A stretch of 64,000 nt of DNA from Fimbriimonadaceae bacterium. Lineage in GTDB: Bacteria > Armatimonadota > Fimbriimonadia > Fimbriimonadales > Fimbriimonadaceae. The position numbers and the translations under genes are program-made. This document shows, one piece after another, positions 1 through 8,792 of this stretch; positions within the stretch are counted from its first letter, which is position 1, and each line of letters opens with the position of its first letter. Below the pieces are notes generated by a model. That model did no database searches and was not told the DNA's origin. It saw only the letters and a list, made by a program, of their open reading frames with translations. The stretch covers positions 38,713 through 102,712 of the forward strand of contig JANJUB010000073.1 of NCBI GenBank assembly GCA_024710805.1, in the 5' to 3' direction.

Positions 1-29
1 CCTTAACTCGATGTTCTTCTCACCGCTGC

Positions 30-446
30 CTATCTTCTGCCGTGCACATCGACAGCCTCACGGAGACGCTCGACGTCCGGTTCAAGGATCCAACCTCCAT
101 TGCCCATAAGGAACGCACAAGCCCGCTCGACCCGATCCTTTGCGGGTCCCCACTCATCTTCATAGCCATGCATGAAGCACCGGCTCTCATCGGGGTCGGC
201 AAGTAGATTCAGGGGGATACTCTCAAATGGAATGCCGTAGAGTTGACAGCCCATCCAATCTGGGCCTGCGTCCACGCTCACTCCCACATCCAACTGCAGG
301 TAGTCGAGCGGGCGCTCCCAGTAAGCGTACAGGACCGCGTTTCCCTTGTGTCCGAACATGTGCGTGAACATCGGATGGTGCTTGCATTGGACGGTAAAGC
401 CCTGTTCTTCGAGCAGATTCTTCAAAGGCAGCAGGGGGGAGTTCAT
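30..446 (-). CDS. small hypothetical protein, paralogue of the gene at 63454-63861
   Basis: Encodes about 138 residues starting at MNSPLLPLKN. The longer ORF start at 527 is rejected because its extra N-terminus is a translated dispersed repeat (GAGAIVPRN). The protein aligns along its whole length with the 135-aa protein at 63454-63861: LLEEQGFTVQ versus LLRQHGFTVQ, YLQLDVG versus YLQVEAG, CQLYGIPFE versus TQLYGVQFE, and a shared RVERACAFL/AVERVCNFL block near the end. No signal peptide or membrane segment is visible. The family is not recognised. Because the paralogue sits between YD/RHS gene ends, an immunity-like role is possible, but this is inference only. Confidence 0.6.
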   Translation of the reverse strand: MNSPLLPLKNLLEEQGFTVQCKHHPMFTHMFGHKGNAVLYAYWERPLDYLQLDVGVSVDAGPDWMGCQLYGIPFESIPLNLLADPDESRCFMHGYEDEWGPAKDRVERACAFLMGNGGWILEPDVERLREAVDVHGRR

Positions 447-477
447 CCTAGCTTGGGTTATAGCCCCATCCGAACGG

Positions 478-562
478 TTGCGCGGCACGATCGCACCCGC
501 GCCCATCGTGACCTGGTCCTCGATCACTCAAGCGCTGTAAAACACCCCCGCGCGCCTCGTGC
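478..562. repeat. two adjacent copies of the GC-rich dispersed repeat (same as the fliK array)
   Basis: The stretch TTGCGCGGCACGATCGCA at 478-495 matches unit 6 of the fliK array with one mismatch in the first 23 bases, and CCCCCGCGCGCCTCGTG at 545-561 is identical to unit 4. It lies upstream of the minus-strand gene and before the symporter gene, outside any likely coding region. Confidence 0.7.
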
Positions 563-600
563 TTCCAGTGATCCCATGGAAGCTTGTCCCATCGCTCACA

Positions 601-2028
601 ATGGTAGGCGTGGTTCAACTCGCACCGCTCGACCTGGCCATCGTAGGCGTGTTTCTCGCCGCGTTGTTGGGGCTGGGGCTGTCGGCGCGTTTGCGGAGCC
701 AGGACGCGGTTGGATTCATTGCCGCCGGGCGGGCACTCACCCTGCCGATGTTCGTCGCCACACTCGTGTGCACGTGGTACGGCGGCATCCTCGGCATGGG
801 CGAGTCGGTGAGCTACTTCGGCCTCGGCACGTGGCTACTGCTCGGGCTTCCCTACTACGTGTTCGCCGCGATCTATGTGTGGCGGCTTGCCGGTCGGGTG
901 CGGGAGTCGGACCAGATTTCCATCCCCGAACGCTTGCGGTTGCGCTACGGTAACGGCGTCGCCCGGGCCGGGGCGGGGTTGCTGTTCGCGCTCGGCGCCC
1001 CCTCAGCGCATGTCGTCATGCTGGGAACGCTGGTGCAGGTGCTGACGGGGTGGTCGTGGCCGATCAGCCTCGCCGTCGGTCTGCTGTTCGGACTGTCGTT
1101 TTTGATGAAGGGCGGACTGCTCGCCGACGTGCGGGTGTCGGTGCTGTCGTTCGTGGCCATGTATGCGGGGTTCGGAGCGATCCTCATCTACTGCCTCACC
1201 CAGATGTCTTGGGGCGAGGCGGTTGCCAAGCTGCCTTCTCCCGAGATGCAGACCTTCACGGGGGGCCAGGGCCCGATTTCGATCCTCAGCTTCTTCCTAT
1301 TGGGCGCATGGACGCTGATCGACCCCGGATTCCACCAGCGCGTGGCGAGCGCGGGATCGGTCGATGTCGCGCGTCGCGGGCTTATCGTCTCGATCTTCTG
1401 CTGGATGGTGTTCGACCTGCTCTCGATCGGCACCGGCGTGTACGCGATGGCGATGCTCACCGAGGTGCCTGGGAACTTGGTCGCGATCTACCCCTTGTTT
1501 GGAAATCAAGTCCTTCCTGATGGGCTCAAGGCGCTGTTCCTGTGCGGGATGACGGGCACGATCGTCTCCGCGCTCGTTGGCTATGCGCTCGTCAGCGGAT
1601 CGACGCTCGGGCGCGATCTGTGGTCGGACGGGCGGGACGACGCGAAGACGATGTTGAGGGTGCGCATCGGCATCGCAATCGGCGGCCTAGTCGCGTACCT
1701 GCTGGGGCTGGCGATCCCCAGCGTGAAGGACCTTTGGTACAGCTGGGGGGGCTTGACGGTGGGCTCGCTGCTCATTCCCACGCTCTTGGCCTACGACCGG
1801 CTGTGGAAGTCGAGGCTTACTTCGGGTTGGATGCTCGCTTCCCTGCTCGCCGGCGCGTTCGTCGGGGGTGGGTTGCTGGCTTATGGGGTCAGGATCGGCA
1901 ACCCGTTTCTGCTGGTGGAATGGGCTGGCCAGTCGTTCAGCATCGGCACGCTGTTGCCGAGCCTGATCGCGAGCCTTGTCGTGGTGGGAATGGGAGAGAT
2001 GGCTGCGCGAGGACGCCCGACGATCTAG
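601..2028 (+). CDS. sodium:solute symporter family transporter
   Basis: A polytopic membrane protein of about 475 residues with 12-13 hydrophobic segments spread along its length. The early AAGRALTLPMFVATLVCTWY segment and the following GxxG-rich helices are typical of the SSS (solute:sodium symporter) family, which couples uptake of sugars, amino acids, urea or organic acids to the sodium gradient. The substrate cannot be told from the sequence. The ORF opens at 559, but the ATG at 601 gives MVGVVQLAPLDLAIVGVF, which starts just before the first helix and is preferred. The next gene starts 68 bp downstream with its own promoter-like site. Confidence 0.85.
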   Translation: MVGVVQLAPLDLAIVGVFLAALLGLGLSARLRSQDAVGFIAAGRALTLPMFVATLVCTWYGGILGMGESVSYFGLGTWLLLGLPYYVFAAIYVWRLAGRVRESDQISIPERLRLRYGNGVARAGAGLLFALGAPSAHVVMLGTLVQVLTGWSWPISLAVGLLFGLSFLMKGGLLADVRVSVLSFVAMYAGFGAILIYCLTQMSWGEAVAKLPSPEMQTFTGGQGPISILSFFLLGAWTLIDPGFHQRVASAGSVDVARRGLIVSIFCWMVFDLLSIGTGVYAMAMLTEVPGNLVAIYPLFGNQVLPDGLKALFLCGMTGTIVSALVGYALVSGSTLGRDLWSDGRDDAKTMLRVRIGIAIGGLVAYLLGLAIPSVKDLWYSWGGLTVGSLLIPTLLAYDRLWKSRLTSGWMLASLLAGAFVGGGLLAYGVRIGNPFLLVEWAGQSFSIGTLLPSLIASLVVVGMGEMAARGRPTI

Positions 2029-2096
2029 GCAATCGCCCAATCTACCTCTACCACCGCAGAGGGTCGAATCGTGTGCTCGGCGGGTATCTTGAACCT

Positions 2097-2828
2097 GTGA
2101 AGTTCTGCCGCTTTGAGTTACTCGAAGACCCGGGCACGCCCCGCACGGGCATCGCCTACGAAGGGCGCATCTTCGAGACGGATGGCACCAACTCCATCGG
2201 CGTTCACGAAGCCCAAGAGGTTCGGCTGCTGCCCCCGATCGGGCGCCCATCGACGGTTCGGCTGTTCCGACCCGGCGAGATGGCTTACGATTACTTGAAC
2301 CCGATGGTGGTGTTCGGGCCGAACGAAACCCTCCTGATGCCTCCTCATGCCGAGCGAATCGGGATGTTGCCCGCGCTGGCCGTCGTTGTGGGAGGAGCGG
2401 GGGCTCGGATTCCCGTGGCTCAGGCCGACGACGTCGTCCTCGGGGTCGGGTTGGCCAATGTGTTCACCACGCTGCGCGACCACGGCGGACGCGCGTTCGA
2501 CGTGGGAACGGCGATCGGCCCGGCGATTACCACGCCTGACGAGTTTGCCGAGATCAGCATTCGGCCGGGCACGGGCATGGTGTACGAAGACGAGGTGACG
2601 ATCATCCGGAACGGCCACGCGGTCGTGAGCTTCCAGTTGAGCGAAGCCGGGGCTAACCCTGCTCAGGCGATCGCGCACGCGAGCGAGTCGTGTGCCGTTG
2701 CAGAAGGGGACTTGATCCTGCTCGCACTGGGCGATCCGGTGCTGGCGCTAGAGCCTGGCGAGGAGATTCGCCTGTCGAGCACGAGGATCGGAGTGTTGGC
2801 AACGCGTCTCGCGGTTCCCGAGCCGTAG
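2097..2828 (+). CDS. fumarylacetoacetate hydrolase (FAH) family protein
   Basis: About 243 residues starting at GTG 2097 (VKFCRFELLEDPGTPRTG); the long upstream ORF extension is a shadow of the symporter. The N-terminal part resembles FAH proteins (MKFCRFE, RTGIAYEGRIFETDG), and the C-terminal part keeps the end of the fold (GSAGEEIRLSSTRIG-like ending, here LEPGEEIRLSSTRIGVLATRL). FAH proteins hydrolyse or decarboxylate acylpyruvates and related diacids using a divalent metal. The usual acidic metal ligands (ExE...D) are not obvious here, so activity is uncertain. A TATCTT hexamer lies six bases before the GTG, suggesting a leaderless message. Confidence 0.7.
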   Translation: MKFCRFELLEDPGTPRTGIAYEGRIFETDGTNSIGVHEAQEVRLLPPIGRPSTVRLFRPGEMAYDYLNPMVVFGPNETLLMPPHAERIGMLPALAVVVGGAGARIPVAQADDVVLGVGLANVFTTLRDHGGRAFDVGTAIGPAITTPDEFAEISIRPGTGMVYEDEVTIIRNGHAVVSFQLSEAGANPAQAIAHASESCAVAEGDLILLALGDPVLALEPGEEIRLSSTRIGVLATRLAVPEP

Positions 2829-2877
2829 GGCACCCGCCGGCCTCAGGGCCAGTTCTTCAACCGAACTCCTCCACCCC

Positions 2878-2907
2878 GAAACAAAACGACCCCGCCGGAG
2901 CGGGGTC
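2878..2907 (-). terminator. rho-independent terminator of the flagellin gene
   Basis: GACCCCGC-CGGA-GCGGGGTC stem-loop at 2888-2907; on the minus strand it is followed by GTTTTGTTT. It lies 31 bp after the flagellin stop codon. Confidence 0.8.
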
Positions 2908-2938
2908 ATTTGACTTGGAGGGTCATTCACCAATGAAG

Positions 2939-4393
2939 CTAGCCACGCAGGAGGTTCAGGATGCTCTGTGGCCCCTGATTGGCCTGCGCGAGAACGGACA
3001 TGCCGCTTTCGCGAAGGATTTGGAGGCGGGTTAGCGCGGTGATCTCGCTTGCCATGTCGGCGTCGCGGATCTGACTCTCGGAGCTGGTGAGATTCTCGTT
3101 GGCGATCTCCAGAGAGCGCGAGGTGGACTCGAGGAAGTTCTTCTGGAACGAGCCGAGTTCGCCGCGCATTCGGGCCAGTTGGGTGATCGCGTCGTCGATG
3201 ATCTTCATCGCGTCAGCCGCACCCTGCGGCGAAGTGACATCGAGGTCAGCGAGCGACTTGCCTGTGATCGCACTGGTTCCCAGCCGAGAAGCGAAGACAA
3301 CCGGCATCGAGAACGTTGTGCTCTGGTCGCCATTAGGACCAATCTGGAACCGAACTGCGCCAGCGGTCATCGATCCGAGCTGACGGGCGGTCGCGGTGAT
3401 GTTCGCATTGCCGTTCTCGCTCAGCACGATCGAGTTGCCGGTTCCGTCGCTGAGGAGCAGACCGGACTCGTTCGCGCTTCGGCCACCCGTGAAGGTGACG
3501 GTAGCGAGGCCTTCAGACGTCATCATCGAGACGTTGAACACACCGTCCACCCCGGTCGCCGAGGCTGAACCGGCGTTGTGGATGATGTTCGTCGTGTCGA
3601 AGAGGTCGATCTCGAACTGCGAACCGTAGTTCGTCTGCGTCAGCACGACGGTGACCGGACCGGTGCCCGTGAGCTGGGCATTCACACCGGTCGTGCCCGA
3701 GACCGCGTTGATCTTGTTGACCAAGCTCGAAACCGTCTCGGTGCCGTCGGTCGTGATCGCGTAACCGTTCACGACGAACGACCCAGGCGTCGTGACGATC
3801 GCGCTTGAGCTGGCAAAGCCCTTGCCGAGCGTCACCGCGGCCTTGGTGGATTGCGTAACGCGGGCGATGGTGATGGGGCCATTCGCGACGGTCTCGCCGT
3901 TGAACGAGCTACCCATGTAAATCGAGTTCGCCAAGGAGTTCGCGGTGATGTTGGCAACGGCGCCGGACGTGCCATCGAGCAGCTTCTTCTGGCCGAACGT
4001 GGTGTCCTTGGCGATGCGGTCGATGCTCTGAAGCGTCGATCGGATCTGGGTCTGGTTGGCTTGAAGCGTGGCCGCGTCGACAACCGCGGTGTTGGCGGAG
4101 TGTACGGAAAGCGCACGCATGTCGCGCAGAAGCCGCTGGACTTCGTCGAGGGCCCCTTCCGCGGTCTTCGCCATGTTGATCGCGTCTTGCGAGTTGCGGA
4201 TGGCTTGTCCGATGCCGCGCAGTTGCGAGCGCATGTTTTCGCTCACGATCAATCCGGCGGGATCATCCGCTGCGGTATTGATGCGCAGGCCCGTGCTGAG
4301 ACGGGTGATGGTGGTTCCCATCTGCCCATCTACCGTGCCCAAGTTGCGAAGGGCATTCATCGCCGAGACGTTTGTGTTTATCTTGAGGCTCAC
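2939..4393 (-). CDS. fliC: flagellin
   Basis: 484 residues. The N-terminal D0/D1 region (INTNVSAMNALRNL, then RLSTGLRINTAADDPAGL around residues 30-50) and the C-terminal D1/D0 region ending SVLAQANQGPQSILNLLRG are diagnostic. The central part, about residues 150-390, is a variable surface domain. The GTG at 4393 is chosen because it begins the canonical MSLKINTN and has GGGAG nine bases upstream; the tracked ATG 15 codons earlier lacks both. Secreted by the flagellar export apparatus and polymerised into the filament. It is monocistronic, with its own sigma-28 promoter and terminator, far from the hook genes at 52.8-56.6 kb. Confidence 0.97.
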   Translation of the reverse strand: MSLKINTNVSAMNALRNLGTVDGQMGTTITRLSTGLRINTAADDPAGLIVSENMRSQLRGIGQAIRNSQDAINMAKTAEGALDEVQRLLRDMRALSVHSANTAVVDAATLQANQTQIRSTLQSIDRIAKDTTFGQKKLLDGTSGAVANITANSLANSIYMGSSFNGETVANGPITIARVTQSTKAAVTLGKGFASSSAIVTTPGSFVVNGYAITTDGTETVSSLVNKINAVSGTTGVNAQLTGTGPVTVVLTQTNYGSQFEIDLFDTTNIIHNAGSASATGVDGVFNVSMMTSEGLATVTFTGGRSANESGLLLSDGTGNSIVLSENGNANITATARQLGSMTAGAVRFQIGPNGDQSTTFSMPVVFASRLGTSAITGKSLADLDVTSPQGAADAMKIIDDAITQLARMRGELGSFQKNFLESTSRSLEIANENLTSSESQIRDADMASEITALTRLQILRESGMSVLAQANQGPQSILNLLRG

Positions 4394-4444
4394 AGTGCGG
4401 CACTCCCAGGCTTTTTGCGGGTTTTTTGCACCCAGCATGGGAGA

Positions 4445-4471
4445 TCATCGGCAATGTGTGGAATAAGTTTA
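4445..4471 (-). promoter_or_regulatory. sigma-28 (FliA) promoter of the flagellin gene
   Basis: On the minus strand the sequence reads TAAA, 15 bases, GCCGATGA, against the enterobacterial and Bacillus consensus TAAA-N15-GCCGATAA. It ends about 50 bases before the flagellin GTG. Confidence 0.85.
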
Positions 4472-4496
4472 GGTTTCGCCCTTGAAAAACCTCGGA

Positions 4497-5591
4497 CTAC
4501 TTGGGAGGCAAGATCGTCACCGCACCAATGCCCGGCTTGATGAGCCACCAGCCACGGCTCTTCTTGAGGACGTCCGCGCCGCGGACCGATCCTCGGCCCA
4601 CCGGAACCCAAAGCTGCTTTCGTAGGTTCGGCGAAAGCTCGAGCACGATGCCTGTGCCGTAGTTCTCCACGGTTCGAATCACGCCTTCGGCAAAGTCCTT
4701 CGCCTGAGTCGATCCGGTGTCGCGCAACATTGCTGCATACACCCGAGGCGGGAAGATCTGGTCGAGCAGCAGGTTCAATCCGATGTACGCATCCATCGCC
4801 GCCGCACCCGTGCCTTCGAGGAGTCCGAATTGGGGACCCTCGTCGGCAGTCTTCTGTACGAGCGGATCGACGTGGACCTTGACCCACGCGTCGAGTTGTT
4901 CGAGGGTGGCATCCATGGCATCGATCGGCTCGATGCGCTTCGCCTTCATCTCATCGCGAAGGTAGCGCATGTACATCTTCTCGCCGAGATAGCCGTTGCC
5001 CCAATCCTCAGGTTCCTTGAAGCCACCCACGGCGGGAAGCGTTGCATGGCCGTACTCGTGGGCTATCTCGCGGGCCATCTCAACCGGATTCTTGAAGCTG
5101 TTCAGGTCGTAGATGTAGATCGTGTTAACTCTCTTGACGCCGGTCGGATCGACATCTTCGTCGAACAACTGCTCGCCGCCCGGGTCTCCACCCCAGCAGA
5201 GATACACGTCCACCGTGCCGTTGTTGTAAACCTTGGCGTGCTCCAGCGAGAAGCGAATGGCGTTGTTCTCCCACAGGCGAAGCAGCATTCGCACGACCTT
5301 GGGTGCCTTATCGTTTTCTGCTTTGCGCTCCTGCGAGAACACCCGGAATCGAGCCTCGAAGGGCTCCTTGTTCGCTCCGGATCGCCGCGCGAGTCCACCG
5401 ACGACCCACTCAAACAACAGAGGCGCGGGCGGATCGCCGAACTTCTTGGGGCTCGACTTCGGCGTGCTCATCTTCTCGTCTCGGATGAAGATCGCGAGCC
5501 GGGTCGTCGGCTTCTCGGGGTCGCCCACGTAGAAAACGCGCGAGGCGGCTTGGTCTTGTATCCAAGCCGAAGCGAGGAGGAGGCTCAGCAC
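4497..5591 (-). CDS. secreted protein with an HEXXH zinc-protease-like motif
   Basis: 364 residues. A short hydrophobic N-terminus (MLSLLLASAWIQDQAA) looks like a weak signal peptide. Around residue 185 the segment MAREIAHEYGHATLPAVGG contains HEYGH, the zinc-binding HEXXH motif of metallopeptidases, followed by a Gly-rich stretch. No known family is recognised. It is the last gene of a three-gene run (DUF2993 protein, trxB, this gene), starting one base after the trxB stop codon. The third zinc ligand is not identified, so protease activity is inference. Confidence 0.65.
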   Translation of the reverse strand: MLSLLLASAWIQDQAASRVFYVGDPEKPTTRLAIFIRDEKMSTPKSSPKKFGDPPAPLLFEWVVGGLARRSGANKEPFEARFRVFSQERKAENDKAPKVVRMLLRLWENNAIRFSLEHAKVYNNGTVDVYLCWGGDPGGEQLFDEDVDPTGVKRVNTIYIYDLNSFKNPVEMAREIAHEYGHATLPAVGGFKEPEDWGNGYLGEKMYMRYLRDEMKAKRIEPIDAMDATLEQLDAWVKVHVDPLVQKTADEGPQFGLLEGTGAAAMDAYIGLNLLLDQIFPPRVYAAMLRDTGSTQAKDFAEGVIRTVENYGTGIVLELSPNLRKQLWVPVGRGSVRGADVLKKSRGWWLIKPGIGAVTILPPK

Positions 5592-5592
5592 G

Positions 5593-6534
5593 TTAGTGGC
5601 CCTCCGCCTCGAGGAATCGTTCAGCCTCGATCGCGGCCATGCATCCCGTGCCGGCCGCCGTCACGGCTTGCCGGTAGACGCTGTCCGCGACGTCACCGGC
5701 GACGAAGACTCCGGGGATCGCGGTCTTCGCTGTACCCGGAACGGGCTTGAGATAGCCGAGATCGTCGACTTCGAGGATGCCTCGGAAGAGCTCACTGTTG
5801 GGCTTATGACCGATGGCGATAAACACGCCGTCAAGGGGAAGTTCTCGCGTCTCGCCCGTCACGGTGTCCTTGAGACGAACACCGGTGACGTGCTTAGCCG
5901 GCTGGTCTTTGCCGAGGATCTCGTCGATCGCCGAGTTCCAGATCACTTCGATCTTCTCGTTGGCAAGCACGCGGTCCTGCATGACTTTACTGGCCCGGAA
6001 CTGGTCGCGGCGGTGAATCACGTACACCTTGGACGCATGGCGGGTGAGGTAGTTAGCCTCTTCCATCGCGGTGTCTCCACCACCCACGACCGCCACGGTC
6101 TTGCCGCGGAAGAAGAAGCCGTCGCAGGTGGCGCATGCGCTCACGCCGTGACCGCCATAGGTCACTTCGGATTCCAGACCGAGCCACTTCGCCTCGGCAC
6201 CGGTTGCGATGATCACCGTGCGGGCATGATGCTCGGTGTCGCCCGTCCAAACGCGGAAGGGTCGCTGCGAAAAATCGACCTTGGTGACCATGTCGAACAC
6301 GACCTCGGAACCAAAGCGCTCGCACTGCTTGCGGAAGAGCTCCATCAGATCGGGACCCATCACTCCATCCGGAAATCCCGGATAGTTCTCGACGTCCGTG
6401 GTGATCATCAGCTGCCCGCCGGGTTGCGCGCCAGCGAAGATAATCGGGTTCAAACTGGCACGCGCGGCATAGAGCGCGGCGGTGTAGCCCGCGGGGCCAG
6501 AGCCAATGATGATGACGTTGTGAAGGGTCGCCAT
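5593..6534 (-). CDS. trxB: thioredoxin reductase
   Basis: 313 residues starting at [20 protein letters not shown]; the extra 38 codons of the ORF are rejected because the FAD-binding GxGPAG motif should lie near the N-terminus. The redox-active CATCDG motif is at about residue 135-140, followed by the NADPH-binding GGGDTAMEE motif. The C-terminal [10 protein letters not shown] motif contacts FAD. Reduces thioredoxin with NADPH in the cytoplasm. It lies 13 bp downstream of the DUF2993 gene and directly upstream of the HEXXH gene, so the three are probably cotranscribed. No thioredoxin gene is in the window. Confidence 0.96.
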   Translation of the reverse strand: MATLHNVIIIGSGPAGYTAALYAARASLNPIIFAGAQPGGQLMITTDVENYPGFPDGVMGPDLMELFRKQCERFGSEVVFDMVTKVDFSQRPFRVWTGDTEHHARTVIIATGAEAKWLGLESEVTYGGHGVSACATCDGFFFRGKTVAVVGGGDTAMEEANYLTRHASKVYVIHRRDQFRASKVMQDRVLANEKIEVIWNSAIDEILGKDQPAKHVTGVRLKDTVTGETRELPLDGVFIAIGHKPNSELFRGILEVDDLGYLKPVPGTAKTAIPGVFVAGDVADSVYRQAVTAAGTGCMAAIEAERFLEAEGH

Positions 6535-6547
6535 AGACTCCGTCAGG

Positions 6548-7078
6548 TTACCCGGCAGGGCGGGGTCGGGCACGTCCGTGAAGGGTGATCGCCTGGCTCT
6601 CGACGACGACCCGTTCGAGGAGGATGTCGAACGGCAAGTCACCCACATCGAGCACCGGATTGATCTGCTCGAGCTGTCCTTGAATCATGCCCTTCGCCAT
6701 CGCCAAGCCCTCCACTTCCTCAAGCTGAACAAAGAGCTGCTTGCCCTCTCGGATGACCAAGCTGCAGACGGCGGTCGCCCGAAGCTCGACAATCACTTTC
6801 GCCGTTGCCGAGACCTTGACGAGGCCGGCTTCGATCGCAACCGCGAAATCGCGGAGGCCGCCAGGTGCCTCGTTGTTGAGGAAGGCGGCAAGGTCTTCGG
6901 CGGCCACGGTGGCCTTGATCGTTCCCCAATCGGCAAGGGTGACGTTTAGCGGGTCCGAACTGACTGTGGCATCCGCCGCGTCGATCACCACTTCCTGCAC
7001 GAGAAGCCCCATGGGGAGGCGTACGCGCTTCAAGGTCGAGGACAGAGTGCCCACCGTTACGTTTGCCGAGTCGGCCAT
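6548..7078 (-). CDS. DUF2993 (LmeA-like) protein
   Basis: 176 residues resembling the DUF2993/LmeA family: alternating short beta strands such as [22 protein letters not shown] and an early LPxG segment. In mycobacteria and cyanobacteria members of this family bind phospholipids at or near membranes. No signal peptide is obvious here. A TAGGAT hexamer ends six bases before the ATG, so the operon message may be leaderless. The start region is divergent from the response regulator gene. Confidence 0.65.
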   Translation of the reverse strand: MADSANVTVGTLSSTLKRVRLPMGLLVQEVVIDAADATVSSDPLNVTLADWGTIKATVAAEDLAAFLNNEAPGGLRDFAVAIEAGLVKVSATAKVIVELRATAVCSLVIREGKQLFVQLEEVEGLAMAKGMIQGQLEQINPVLDVGDLPFDILLERVVVESQAITLHGRARPRPAG

Positions 7079-7125
7079 ATCCCGATCCTACCGTGCCCAT
7101 CCGTCCATCTGGGCCTGGGGACTCA

Positions 7126-7154
7126 TTGACAGCATGGCCAGAATCTGGTAGCAT
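7126..7154 (+). promoter_or_regulatory. sigma-70-type promoter of the response regulator gene
   Basis: TTGACA (7126-7131), 17-base spacer, TAGCAT (7149-7154). The start codon is at 7213 with a GGAGATAGGA ribosome site, leaving a leader of about 50 bases. Confidence 0.75.
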
Positions 7155-7212
7155 CTTTCTCACGAACCGGGCGCGTTCCCCATGGGCACCGCTTGCCGGA
7201 ACGGAGATAGGA

Positions 7213-7620
7213 ATGGCTCTTAAGATTCTGGTTTGCGACGACGAACGCCACATCGTGCGCCTGATTCAGGTGAACCTCGAGCGACAGGGTTACCAAGTGG
7301 TAACCGCCTTTGACGGCAAGGAAGGCCTCGAGAAGATTCGGTCCGAAAAGCCGAACCTCGTTGTACTCGACGTAATGATGCCTTACATGGACGGCTTTGA
7401 GGTCCTCAAGGCCCTGCGCCGTGAACCGGAGACCGAGAGTCTCCCGGTCATCATGCTTACGGCCAAGGCGCAAGATAAGGACGTTTTCGAGGGTTACCAC
7501 TACGGGGCGGACATGTACCTGACCAAGCCGTTCAACCCGATGGAGCTGGTCACGTTCGTGAAGCGAATCACCCAGGGCCAAGACGGCCCCGACGGTGGAC
7601 CGAAGCGCTACGAGCTCTAA
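7213..7620 (+). CDS. single-domain response regulator (CheY/Spo0F-like)
   Basis: 135 residues consisting of one receiver domain. The acidic pocket is CDDE near residue 10, the phosphorylated Asp is in VVLDVMMPYMDG, the conserved Thr in MLTAKAQ and Lys in LTKPFNP. There is no output domain. ATG 7213 is chosen over the earlier tracked start because it has a ribosome site and a promoter upstream, and begins just before the first beta strand. No histidine kinase is adjacent. Could act in a phosphorelay or on a partner protein. Confidence 0.9.
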   Translation: MALKILVCDDERHIVRLIQVNLERQGYQVVTAFDGKEGLEKIRSEKPNLVVLDVMMPYMDGFEVLKALRREPETESLPVIMLTAKAQDKDVFEGYHYGADMYLTKPFNPMELVTFVKRITQGQDGPDGGPKRYEL

Positions 7621-7643
7621 GCTCACGATTTTTGATTCCACAG

Positions 7644-7677
7644 ACCCGCGGGGCGCTCGGCCCGGCGGGTTTTTTTC
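7644..7677 (+). terminator. rho-independent terminator after the response regulator
   Basis: GC-rich imperfect hairpin starting ACCCGC and ending GCGGGT at 7670, followed by a run of seven T. Confidence 0.85.
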
Positions 7678-7695
7678 ATTTTCTTGCGAATTTGT

Positions 7696-7760
7696 TTGCG
7701 TTTTCCAAATTGTGTGTTATCATGTGAATACGTATTCACGCGGTTGTGAATACGATTCTC
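7696..7760 (+). promoter_or_regulatory. promoter and LacI-type operator(s) of the repressor-amylase operon
   Basis: TTGCGT (7696-7701), 16 bases, TATCAT (7718-7723). Directly after the -10 lies the perfect 16-bp palindrome GTGAATACGTATTCAC (7724-7739), with an imperfect second copy GTGAATACGATTCTC at 7746-7760. The central CG and the position over the transcription start fit an autorepressing LacI-family operator. Confidence 0.8.
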
Positions 7761-7769
7761 GGACCGCCA

Positions 7770-8792
7770 ATGAGGGTGACGCAGCAGGATATCGCAAGAC
7801 TGGCCAACGTCTCGCAAGCGACGGTGAGCCGGGTCTTGTCGGGTGACGCCCGCGTCGAAACCGACATCAAGGACCGCGTTATGGCGGTCATTTCCGAGAC
7901 CAACTACCAGATCGATGTTCGGGCGCGTTCGCTTCGCAGCAAGCGCACCGGTCTCATCGGGCTGGTCGTCAAGCGCCCGCCGGGCGGACTCAACGACGAT
8001 CCCTTCTTCGCAAATTTGATCTCCCACATCATGGACTTCCTGGCGGGCAGGCCGTACCACCTGTGCGTCGAGATGGTGTCGTCGGCATCGAGCCAAGAAG
8101 CGGTTTACGACGAGCTGCTCCGCACCCGGCGAGTGGATGGGCTCATTCTCGTCGAGAGCGAAGCGAGAGACGAGCGCATTCTGCGCCTCCAAGCCGAGGG
8201 ATTCCCGTTTGTGCTCATTGGCAATCCGGTCGAAGAACGAGAAAGCACGATTTGGAGCGTCGACAACGACAACGTTCTGGCCGCCAAGACCGTGACCGAG
8301 CACCTGCGTGAGGCGGGTTACCAACGCGTCGGACTTCTCGCGGGCCCGAAAGGCATCACCGTTTCCGACGATCGAATCGAAGGCTATCGCCAGGGCATGT
8401 CCGGCAGCGATTGCGATGACCTGGTTTGGCACTGCGACTTCGGTTTCCTCGCCGCCCGCGACACGGCCTCGGACATTTTGCGGAACCCCTCTCGCCCCGA
8501 CGCCCTGCTCGTGCTCGACGACTTCATGGCGATGGGCGTGGTCCTCGCGGCCCGCGGCCAAGGACTCGTCATCCCCGAAGACTTGGGCGTGGCCAGTTTC
8601 AACGACTCCAGCCTATGCGACTTGTTTGAGCGAGGATTGACCTCGGTCAGCCTGAATATTCCGCAGATCGTGCGCACCGCTTGCGGCCGGTTGCTGAAGA
8701 TCATCGAGGACAAGCCGATCTACGGGCCGCGCCGGATGATCATCCCGACCGAGCTTTGCGTCCGCGGCTCGACCACTCGGAGGGACGTCTAA
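7770..8792 (+). CDS. LacI-family transcriptional repressor
   Basis: 340 residues. The N-terminal helix-turn-helix and hinge (VTQQDIARLANVSQATVSRVLSG) are typical of LacI/GalR proteins, followed by a periplasmic-binding-protein-like effector domain (GLIGLVVKRP onward, RVGLLAGP, DALLVLDDFMAMGV). ATG 7770 is preferred to GTG 7746 because the latter overlaps the second operator copy. The stop codon overlaps the amylase ATG (TAATG), so the two genes are translationally coupled, and the repressor probably responds to a malto-oligosaccharide or related sugar. The effector is inference. Confidence 0.93.
   Translation: MRVTQQDIARLANVSQATVSRVLSGDARVETDIKDRVMAVISETNYQIDVRARSLRSKRTGLIGLVVKRPPGGLNDDPFFANLISHIMDFLAGRPYHLCVEMVSSASSQEAVYDELLRTRRVDGLILVESEARDERILRLQAEGFPFVLIGNPVEERESTIWSVDNDNVLAAKTVTEHLREAGYQRVGLLAGPKGITVSDDRIEGYRQGMSGSDCDDLVWHCDFGFLAARDTASDILRNPSRPDALLVLDDFMAMGVVLAARGQGLVIPEDLGVASFNDSSLCDLFERGLTSVSLNIPQIVRTACGRLLKIIEDKPIYGPRRMIIPTELCVRGSTTRRDV

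Noticed and set aside
7746-7769. GTG start for the LacI repressor at 7746
   Set aside because: It overlaps the second operator copy, and ATG 7770 begins immediately before the canonical VTQQDIA helix.
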